A stretch of DNA of 64,000 nt from PALSA-660 sp963726435 (GTDB lineage: Bacteria; Actinomycetota; Coriobacteriia; Anaerosomatales; PALSA-660), in NCBI GenBank assembly GCA_963726435.1, contig CAVSCJ010000004.1:310001-374000 (forward strand), read 5' to 3'. Every line of letters starts with the position of its first letter. The first letter of the stretch is position 1. Shown in pieces: positions 26,100 through 33,162 of the stretch. The position numbers and the translations under genes were made by a program. The notes beneath the pieces are model-generated. The model was not told the origin of the DNA. It did not search any database and was given only the letters and a program-made list of their open reading frames with translations.

Positions 26100-26824
26100 T
26101 CGCGCGACTGATCACAGCCGAGGTTGCCGGGCTGCGCCGCTCTTTCGTGCCGTGGCTGGCGATGCTTCTGGTCGTTGGCGGGTCGGTCGTGGCGCGGATG
26201 CTGGCGTGGGTCACGCACGCGATCGGACGCACCGAACTGGGCACGCTCCCGTTCGTACAGCCTGACGTGGGCTGGAGCGACGTGGCCGTCCCGCTCGCGC
26301 TGCTCGCGTATCTGATCGTGACGTCGTACGTGTTCGGACGCGACTTCGAGGACGGCAACATCGATCTGATCCTGACCTCTCCGGTGCGGCGAGAGGCGGT
26401 CGTCGTCGCCCGCACGCTCGTCATCGCGGCCGGCGTGCTCGTGCTCTGCCTGATGGGCTGGGCGGCCGACGTCGCGACACGCGCCATTCTCGCCACATCT
26501 CCGCTCGACCCCGGCCCGGCGACCTCCGCGACTGCGGCGCTCGGCTCGGCGATGGCGGCGATCGCGACGCTGCCGCTCGTGGGTGGGCAGCCATCCGGTT
26601 CCGCGGCGTTCTGCCTGCGCTCGGTCTGGGCATCGCGATCCAGATCGTTGCGCTCGTGCTCGGTGGGTTTGCGATCGTGCGATCGCTCCCGTGGTTCCTT
26701 CCGACGGCGCTTGCCTGCCGGAGGTAGCACGTCGCTTCTCGGCGTGGGGCTCTCGGCGCTGCTGTTCGCGGGAGGACTGGCCGCGACGGTTCGAGCGCTT
26801 CGTTCCGTCGATCTCTACGAATAG
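26096..26824 (+). CDS. ABC-2-type permease, two compensating frameshifts
   Basis: About 242 residues. From the GTG it reads IARLITAEVAGLRRSFVPWLAML, then VTSYVFGRDFEDGNIDLILTSPVRREAVVVARTLV, a classic ABC-2 permease segment. Between about 26585 and 26720 the conserved hydrophobic sequence (LPALGLGIAIQIVALVLGGF) lies in another frame, after which the first frame resumes to VRALRSVDLYE. Six helices are expected. It overlaps the ATPase gene by GTGA. With the upstream kinase and regulator it forms a likely stress-responsive transport module. Substrate unknown. Confidence 0.75.
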   Translation: MIARLITAEVAGLRRSFVPWLAMLLVVGGSVVARMLAWVTHAIGRTELGTLPFVQPDVGWSDVAVPLALLAYLIVTSYVFGRDFEDGNIDLILTSPVRREAVVVARTLVIAAGVLVLCLMGWAADVATRAILATSPLDPGPATSATAALGSAMAAIATLPLVGGQPSGSAAFCLRSVWASRSRSLRSCSVGLRSCDRSRGSFRRRLPAGGSTSLLGVGLSALLFAGGLAATVRALRSVDLYE

Positions 26825-27202
26825 ACCCTTCTCTCCTCACATCTTCGGATATCTCCCATGCCCCCCTTTCTCCGAACCGCGATAGGATTCATCACGCTCA
26901 TGTCGCTGGTCGTGAATCCGTTGGCGGTCTTCATCTCTCGGTCCCGCGCAAAGGTGAACGCCTCTCGGGAGTCCAGACCGCCGAGTTCCAGCTAGTCCCG
27001 CACTTCTGGCGGGGGCTTCGCCAACGCCTGATCGACCGCCCTGCAAGTTGGTTGGCGATTGAAGGCGACCGGCAAGTGGGACACGATGGCCAGGAAGATC
27101 ACGGCGCGGAAGACGCCTGACCATGGCATCCACCAGACGGCTGCTTCGCGGTTGCAGGTGATGCCGAACGCGTGGAGCGGACCAAGGGAGGAGTGGCCTG
27201 CG
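26825..27202. other. 378-bp intergenic region, nothing recognised
   Basis: Between the ABC permease and the epimerase no convincing coding sequence, RNA gene or promoter was seen. The epimerase frame stays open back to 27059, but the upstream part has no ribosome-binding site or family similarity. Confidence 0.5.
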
Positions 27203-28195
27203 GTGAAGGCGCTGTTCATCGGTGGCACCGGCTTCATCAGCACGGCGGTCAGCCGGATGGCGATCGCCCAAGGTGTCGAACTCCATCTGCTCAATCGTGG
27301 ATCACGGATCGCGCACTTGCCCGGCAGTCACGGCTTGACAGCCGACATACGCCGTCCCGAGGACGTTCGCGCCGCGGTCGGGGACTCGGAGTTCGACGTC
27401 GTAGTCGACTGGATCGCCTACACACCGGACGACATCGAGCGCGACATCGCGCTCTTCCGCGGCCGCGTTGGCCAGTATGTCTTCATCAGTTCGGCCTCGG
27501 CGTATCAGAAGCCGCCTGCCGACTACCTTGTCACTGAGTCGACGCCCTTGCACAACCCCTACTGGGAGTACTCACGCGGCAAGATCGCGTGCGAAGAACG
27601 CCTGATGCGGGCATTCCATGACGACGGTTTTCCGGTGACGATCGTGCGGCCTTCGATGACCTACGACTCTAATCTGCCGATCGCCCTAGGGGGATGGGGC
27701 ACCTACACGCTGGCTGATCGGTTGATGGTAGGCCGGCCGATCATCGTGCACGGCGACGGATCGGCGCTGTGGGTTGTGACGCATGCGGACGACTTCGCGC
27801 GAGGGTTCCTCGGACTGTTGGGGAACGAGCGAGCCTTGGGTCAGGCCTTCCACATCACCTCCGACGAGGTGCTGACGTGGAATCAGATCTACCAGACCAT
27901 CGCCGAGGCGCTGGGCGTCGAGGCGAACATCGTGCACGTTCCGACGGACTTCATCGTGCGCGTCGCGCCGCAGATGTCCGGGAGCCTTCTGGGCGACAAG
28001 ACTTGGAGTGTGGTGTTCGACAACAGCAAGATCAAAGCGTTCGTGCCAGGCTTCGAAGCCCTCGTGCCATTCCGAGATGGCATCCGTCGGACGCTGGCTT
28101 GGTTCGCGGCGGACGAGGAGCGTCGGCTGGTGGATGAAGCGGTACACGCGGAAATGGATCGCATTCTCGAGGCCTACGCTGCTGCAACCATGTGA
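27203..28195 (+). CDS. NAD-dependent epimerase/dehydratase (extended SDR)
   Basis: A 330-residue extended short-chain dehydrogenase. The N-terminal FIGGTGFISTAV is a TGxxGxx-type cofactor motif. Catalytic-type residues occur in FISSASAY and in YWEYSRGKI (YxxxK is here YSRGK, so the Tyr-Lys spacing is kept). VRPSMTYDSNLPIALGG follows the usual active-site strand. This pattern resembles plant CSP41/RNA-binding-like or sugar-modifying epimerases. GTG at 27203 has GGGAGGAG upstream. It is the last gene before the tRNA-Val fragment. The substrate is unknown. Confidence 0.8.
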   Translation: MKALFIGGTGFISTAVSRMAIAQGVELHLLNRGSRIAHLPGSHGLTADIRRPEDVRAAVGDSEFDVVVDWIAYTPDDIERDIALFRGRVGQYVFISSASAYQKPPADYLVTESTPLHNPYWEYSRGKIACEERLMRAFHDDGFPVTIVRPSMTYDSNLPIALGGWGTYTLADRLMVGRPIIVHGDGSALWVVTHADDFARGFLGLLGNERALGQAFHITSDEVLTWNQIYQTIAEALGVEANIVHVPTDFIVRVAPQMSGSLLGDKTWSVVFDNSKIKAFVPGFEALVPFRDGIRRTLAWFAADEERRLVDEAVHAEMDRILEAYAAATM

Positions 28196-28421
28196 TGGCT
28201 GCGTAGGCTCAATGTCGTGGTGCAACAACTGCGCTCGCGCCCACCTGGTCGCATAGCATTCCTCCGGTGTCTTCTAGTCCAGTCTCTTGTCCCTCGCGGT
28301 GGCATTCGACCATCACGCCGACACCTCCACTGACAAACGGCTCGCATCCGACGCCTCAGCCGACAGCGTCTCGGAGCCAAACGCGCGCGTTCGTCCGAGA
28401 AGCAGCGGCGCAAGGGAGCGG

Positions 28422-28444
28422 TCCTTTACACGGAGGAAGTCGGG
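28422..28444 (+). repeat. 23-bp exact copy of tRNA-Val(TAC) anticodon arm
   Basis: Identical to 14862-14884 of the tRNA-Val gene and in the same orientation; similarity stops abruptly on both sides. It lies in a 292-bp stretch (28196-28487) that otherwise shows no gene. It looks like one end (attR-like) of a former integration at the anticodon loop. Confidence 0.7.
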
Positions 28445-28487
28445 TGACGCGCCCGCCTGGCATGGACCGGCCGGTCGGGGAGTCCTG

Positions 28488-29405
28488 CTAGCGCCCGAGC
28501 CACCTTCGCGCGCGCCTGAGCGGTCGCGTGAAGCGCCACGATCGGGACGCCCTCAATCGCTCGATCTCATCCGTTAGCTGGTCGATCCGGATCGCGTCCT
28601 CGAAGCGGATCCGCTTGTCGCGCTCCAGCTGAAGGGCCGAGCCTGTGGCGACCAGCGCATCGACCCGCCGTTGGGCGTCGGGACCGGCCACGATCTCGGC
28701 CCAGCGCGTGAGCTCGGCGAGGCGTTCCTCCGGGGTCCAGGCCTTGCGGCCGTCGGCGCTCGTCGGAAGCTGGATCGTCGTCATCCGAGATGAGGTCGCC
28801 GCGCGAAGGCCGGGGTGCCTGAACATCTTGCACCACTGGTGGTGGTCCGGCCATCGGTCCGCGGGAGTCGTCTCCCAAGGATCGTCGACCTCCAGGTAGA
28901 ACGACTTGGAGTGCGCGGTCCCGGTCAGGCTGACGGAGTTGAACCGAACGTCGTCGCGCAGGTGCCATCGGATGGTCTCCGGGTCGGAGAGGTCGGCCGG
29001 GTAGAGGTGGACCACTCCCCCGGGGACGATGTGACCGTTCATGCTCTGCACGAAGTTGTGCGTGGTCAGCAGGTCGAGCAGGTCTCCGACGTGACCCGGC
29101 AAGAAGAGGTCGTCATCGCACAGGTAGAAGATGGCGTCGCTTCTTGCGGCAAGGATCGCATCGTGGCGATAGACCTCGCCGTGGTTGGGCCCCTTGTCGC
29201 GGTCCATGAACCGTACGCGAGCGTCCTCGCTGCAGAGAGCACGCGCCTCGTCTCGAAGCTCGGGGGTGACGCCGTCTCCGATGATGATGACCTCGAGGCG
29301 CGATTCTTCTTGCGCGAGCACGCTTCCCACGGCAAGTCGCAGCGTCCGAGGCCTGTCGTGAGTCGGGATGAGGACCGACGCGAGGGGGGCTGCTGAGTCA
29401 GTCAC
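28488..29405 (-). CDS. GT2-family glycosyltransferase
   Basis: A 305-residue GT-A glycosyltransferase. PLASVLIPTHDRPRTLRLAVGSVLAQ opens the nucleotide-binding fold, and FYLCDDDLFLPG carries the metal-binding acidic cluster (DDD). The GTG at 29405 is chosen because similarity begins right after it. A C-terminal coiled segment ends ASRSWRFTRPLRRARRW, common in surface-polysaccharide transferases. It overlaps the cupin gene start region and is the last gene of the sugar cassette, so it probably adds the amino-sugar made by that cassette. The acceptor is unknown. Confidence 0.8.
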   Translation of the reverse strand: MTDSAAPLASVLIPTHDRPRTLRLAVGSVLAQEESRLEVIIIGDGVTPELRDEARALCSEDARVRFMDRDKGPNHGEVYRHDAILAARSDAIFYLCDDDLFLPGHVGDLLDLLTTHNFVQSMNGHIVPGGVVHLYPADLSDPETIRWHLRDDVRFNSVSLTGTAHSKSFYLEVDDPWETTPADRWPDHHQWCKMFRHPGLRAATSSRMTTIQLPTSADGRKAWTPEERLAELTRWAEIVAGPDAQRRVDALVATGSALQLERDKRIRFEDAIRIDQLTDEIERLRASRSWRFTRPLRRARRWLGR

Positions 29406-29764
29406 GGGGCTCCTCGACGTAGGGCTTGTCGGCGAGGACCAGCAAGGCCGCATCCGGGGTCTCGAGTTCGTAGCGGACGTACGTCCCTGTCTCGACCAGG
29501 CATCCGTCGCCCGGCTCGCTGAGGTGGTGGGAGACCGGCGCCTCCTCCCCGAGAAGGATGTGAGCACGTGCCGCGCACGAGCAGGATGTACTCCCTGCAG
29601 TCCGTGTCATGACCTCCACGCCGGACCGGCGCATCGGGGGCCGAGACGGTGAACACGCGTCTCACGGGAAAGGGGCACGCGGCGAGATCGATCGACAACA
29701 GGGTGCCTCGATCCTCCGCGACCGCGGTGAGGAAGAGGGGCAGCCGATCGCGTGACGAAGTCAT
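29398..29764 (-). CDS. WxcM/FdtA-like cupin sugar isomerase, frameshifted
   Basis: Joined length is about 121 residues. The first frame covers RDRLPLFLTAVAEDRGTLLS to HDTDCREYILLV. The second, after a frameshift near 29575, covers HILLGEEAPVSHHLSEPGDG and YVRYELETPDAALLVLADKPY. A compact cupin with R-G-x-H-x-H-type positions and the ending D-K-P-Y fits FdtA/QdtA, the dTDP-4-keto-6-deoxyglucose 3,4-ketoisomerase; the usual RG(A/G)HAH motif here is RRGGHD, which is altered. Its start overlaps the aminotransferase stop (ATGA). Enzyme identity is probable, not certain. Confidence 0.65.
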
Positions 29765-30879
29765 CGGGAGATCCAGGCTCTGAGAGCGTCGGCGACGCGA
29801 GTGACTTCGTCCTCGCGCAGTTCGGGACTGCACGGGACCGTGACCGTCTGCTCGACGAGGGATCTGGAGATCGGAGTCGGCGCCGCGGAGGCCATATGCA
29901 GCCCAGGCATGTCCTGCACCAGCCACGGGTAGTGCAGTGCGGTGTCGACTCCGCATCGGTCGAGGTGGCGCACCAGGTCGTCCCGTTCGGCGCTCGAACG
30001 CGTGAGCACGACGGCGTGGTGCACGACGGTCGGCACCGATCCCCCGAGCATGCTCCCGCGCGGCGAGCCGCCCAAGGCCTCGGAGTACGCGTCGCGTATC
30101 TGCCGCCTCTGGCGGTTGCGCTGCTCGAGGAAGCGCAGCCGTTCGCTCAGCACGGCCGCCTGAAGTTCGTCGAGACGCGAGTTGTGTCCGTGAGGCAGCT
30201 TCACGCTACGGCGATCGTCCCACCCGTATTGCCGCAGAGTGCGAACCCTCTCGGCCAGGGACTCCGATCCGGCGCCTGTGAATGCGACTGCACCGCCGTC
30301 ACCGACCGCGCCCAGGTTCTTCGTGGGATAGAAGCTGTACGTGGCGGCGTCCGCCGTCGCGCCCACGGGGACTCCGTCGACACGAAGGCCGTGCGCCTGC
30401 GCGCAGTCCTCTATGAGTCGAAGTCCCTTCGAGCGGCGCCACTCCTCAAGTCCCGCCACGCCGACGGCATTGCCGTGGAGATGCGTGACGACGATCGCGC
30501 TGGTATCGGGTGTCAGGCTCGCCGCCGCGGTTGTCTCGGTCGGGCCCAGCGTCTCCGGGTCGATGTCCATCACGACGGGGTTGAGCCCCACCTCCCGGGC
30601 GGCCACGGCGCTGAACCCCCCGTCGGTCGCGGTCACGAGCACGTCGGAGTCCGGGGGCAGCTCGAGCGCGAGGAACGCCAGCGCCAGCGCGTCCGTCCCG
30701 TTCCCGACACCGACGACCTCCTGCGCCCCGATGTGGTCGGCGAAGGCGTGCTCGAACGCTGCCACCTCCGGACCGAGGATCCACCGACCGCTGTCCAGCA
30801 CGCGGGTCATCGCGTCGAGGACGGATCGTCGCTCATCGGGCAGGAATCTGCCTGGTGTCGCGACCGGCACGCGGTTCAC
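29761..30879 (-). CDS. DegT/DnrJ/EryC1 aminotransferase, FdtB-like
   Basis: A 372-residue PLP enzyme. The pyridoxal lysine is Lys187 in YPTKNLGAVGDGG. VGVGNGTDALALAFLALEL is the typical substrate-binding N-terminus, and LIEDCAQAHG precedes the PLP-binding strand. These are the hallmarks of sugar aminotransferases acting on dTDP-keto sugars. GTG at 30879 overlaps the preceding stop. With a WxcM-like isomerase after it and an acetyltransferase before it, the likely product is a 3-amino-3,6-dideoxyhexose. That is inference from context. Confidence 0.88.
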   Translation of the reverse strand: MNRVPVATPGRFLPDERRSVLDAMTRVLDSGRWILGPEVAAFEHAFADHIGAQEVVGVGNGTDALALAFLALELPPDSDVLVTATDGGFSAVAAREVGLNPVVMDIDPETLGPTETTAAASLTPDTSAIVVTHLHGNAVGVAGLEEWRRSKGLRLIEDCAQAHGLRVDGVPVGATADAATYSFYPTKNLGAVGDGGAVAFTGAGSESLAERVRTLRQYGWDDRRSVKLPHGHNSRLDELQAAVLSERLRFLEQRNRQRRQIRDAYSEALGGSPRGSMLGGSVPTVVHHAVVLTRSSAERDDLVRHLDRCGVDTALHYPWLVQDMPGLHMASAAPTPISRSLVEQTVTVPCSPELREDEVTRVADALRAWISR

Positions 30880-31731
30880 GGCGCCAGTACCTTCTGGCGG
30901 TACTCGCTCGGCGTCATCATCCTGCGGCCGGCCAGTTCCAGCATCCGGTGCGTCCGCTCGACCAGTGACACGTTGGTCGCGAGCTGCGTGCGTGCGCGGT
31001 CGAGATGTATGCCGTCCTCGAGGCCGACGCGGACGCCGCCGCCCGCCGCGACGCCGAGCAGCTGAGAGATGCCCTGATAGACACCGATCCCGGCCCCGCA
31101 CCACATGACGTCGTCGGGGACGCTGGATGTGGCGGCCGCCATCTCGATGAGTGTGGGCTGCATGCCGGCGATGTTGCCGAAGAACAGGTTGGCGGGAACG
31201 ACGCCCAGCGAGCAGACCCTCTTTGCGCAGGACGCGGGCGAAGTTCAACATGCCGAGATCGAACACCTCGAGTTCAGGCGTGATGCCCCTCTCCTTCATG
31301 ATCCGAGCGAGTGCGCGGATGGTCTCCGGGGCATTCACGGACGGCCCGTCGATGAAGTTCATGGATGAGAGCGTGAGGGACGCGACGTCGGGCTTGAGAT
31401 CGCCGGTCAGGCGCAGGACGTCGGCTCGCTTCTCAAGATCCGACCAGGCGCGCCCGCTCGTGCTGACGGCGATCGGCAGGTCGGGAGCGACGTCCCGGAC
31501 GCGCGAGATGATGTCCGCGTAGACGTCCCGCCTCCAGGTCGGTGCGCCATCGGTGTCTCTGGCGTGCAGATGTACGGCGGTGATGCCGACCTCCATCGCC
31601 CGAGCCACATCCGCGGCGATCTCGGCAGGTTGAAGGGGGACATGGGGAGTCATCGCTCGCGTCGGGACCATGCCCGTCGGCGCGAGCACGATCGCAGCGG
31701 GCTCCGCTAGCGCATCGAGCAGTACGGGCAC
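30876..31731 (-). CDS. BKACE-family enzyme (3-keto-5-aminohexanoate cleavage-like), frameshifted
   Basis: Joined length is about 285 residues. The metal-binding HLHARD motif and TWRRDVYADIISRVRDVAPDL follow the usual BKACE layout; SSMNFIDGPSVNAPETI matches the family's beta-keto-acid pocket. A frameshift near 31235 separates FARVLRKEG from VPANLFFGNIAGMQ and MWCGAGIGVYQ. BKACE enzymes cleave beta-keto acids with acetyl-CoA. It is embedded in a sugar-amine cassette where it is not expected. GTG start; its 5' end overlaps the acetyltransferase tail by about 25 bp. Confidence 0.8.
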
Positions 31732-32373
31732 GTGAACTCACCCCCTGGGACTTCGACATCGCGGAGCGGTCGTGCGGGGTTGCCCACGACGACGCGTTCC
31801 GGCTTCGACATCCTGTGTGACGACCGAGCCGGCGCCGACTACTGCGCCTCGTCCGATCCTGAGTCCGGGCAGGATGGTCGCGCCCGCCCCTATCCATGCG
31901 AGCGGTTCGACGACGACACCATGCGTGAGCGTGGCATTCGGCGAGACGTTGACCGCGAATCCGAGATCGCTCTCGTGACCGATCGAAGCGGAGCGGTTGA
32001 TGTTGACGGCGCAGCCGATCCGCGTATTCGGGCCGACGACGACGCCGGCGTTGACGTAGACGCAGTGTCCGATGTCCACCCCGCTGCCGATGACGCTGGA
32101 CGGGTCGATCATGGCGACCGGGTCGGTGAAGCCGCGCTCGGCCAGCTCGAGAAGGATCCGTGCTCGGTTGATAGCTCCCGACAGTCCGAGTGCGAAGGCT
32201 GCCTCGGGGGCGGCGAAGTCCTCCATGCGCACGAGCCCCGGAAGCCTTGGGTCGGCGCCGCCGAAGTTGTCGACGCACGTGATGTCGAAGCCGCCGCGGA
32301 GAGCCGAATCGACGACATCCCATGCGTAGGGCGATGCCACTCCGACGACCGCGACAGTTCTCCGCTCGACCAT
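31707..32373 (-). CDS. NeuD/FdtC-like hexapeptide-repeat acetyltransferase, 3' frameshift
   Basis: About 221 residues. A PglD_N-like Rossmann half (VAVVGVASPYAWDVVDSALRGG) is followed by left-handed beta-helix repeats (VIGSGVDIGHCVYVNAGVVVG, NINRSASIGHESDLG). It closes with VVGNPARPL, but only in a shifted frame after about 31800; the unshifted frame stops at 31738. Such enzymes acetylate sugar amines with acetyl-CoA. It is the first gene of the minus-strand cassette, followed by BKACE, DegT, cupin and GT2 genes. The extra tail FTCPYCSMR is unusual and may be part of the shifted frame. Confidence 0.8.
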
Positions 32374-32558
32374 GACCGTCACTCTACAGGCAACGGACCG
32401 GGGCTGAAAGTGGACCCACGCCCCTCGATCGCACCTCCCGACACGTCGCGTCACTCCGTCGATGACAGGCGCCTCGATCTGACGCGTTCAGGGTCGACGC
32501 GGTACGCTGGGTTCATCGCGCGCATCGGTGTGGACAGAGTCAGGCAGACGGAGGGACC

Positions 32559-32984
32559 GTGATGCACGTGGCTGGGAATCGCGACTTCGCGTCGTTTCGC
32601 TCCAGGATCGAAGCGCTCCGGCAGGGATGGAGCGAGGAGGACGAGCTCTACCAGTTCGGAAACCGGGTCACGACGCGCCTGACGGCTCTCTACGAGTCGT
32701 CCGACGCGGAACATCGCAGGGTCTTCGACGACGTGCTGGCTGACTGGGTCCGTTCTGAGGACCCAGGTACGTGGCGTGACGGCGAGGTTCTGATCTCGCA
32801 CTTCGACGTCTGCTCCGCGATCCCGGCCGTGAGTGAGGCGTTGGAACTCTGGGAGGCGCGACTCGCTCACGCGATCGACGCTGGAGACGGGGAGCTTCGC
32901 AGCCAGGCCTCGAGTCGTGTGAGCACGATGCGCGCGACGCTCGAACGGCTGGAATCCGCGTGCCACGAGGAATCAGACTCCTGA
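32559..32984 (+). CDS. Hypothetical helical protein
   Basis: A 141-residue soluble, acidic, predominantly helical protein; no family was recognised. It includes FRSRIEALRQGWSEEDEL, a conserved-looking stretch VFDDVLADWVRSEDPGTW and a C-terminal helix MRATLERLES. GTG at 32559 or ATG at 32562 may be the start. It lies divergent from the sugar cassette, about 180 bp from it, and upstream of the subtilase. No clue to function. Confidence 0.55.
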   Translation: MMHVAGNRDFASFRSRIEALRQGWSEEDELYQFGNRVTTRLTALYESSDAEHRRVFDDVLADWVRSEDPGTWRDGEVLISHFDVCSAIPAVSEALELWEARLAHAIDAGDGELRSQASSRVSTMRATLERLESACHEESDS

Positions 32985-33162
32985 CCGGGATTGCCGCCCA
33001 AGATCTGCCATCTCGGACCGTGAGTCGTCGACCCGTCCACTTGGAACGCCGTTCGCATGGGGGTCGGGCAGCGGCTCGACCTGCCGATATACAATAGTGG
33101 TGGGGCGATGCTCCACTGCGGCGCGTGCCGCTTCGCCCATCGGTATCCGAGCAAGGAGATGC

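Noticed and set aside
26825..27202. Coding sequence in the gap before the epimerase
   Set aside because: Both strands have open frames, but none has a ribosome-binding site, a family motif or plausible composition.
14910..28421. Prophage or integrative conjugative element
   Set aside because: No integrase, relaxase, phage structural or replication gene is visible in the interval.
28422..28444. Second tRNA-Val gene
   Set aside because: Only 23 bases of the anticodon arm match; acceptor, D and T arms are absent, so no cloverleaf can form.
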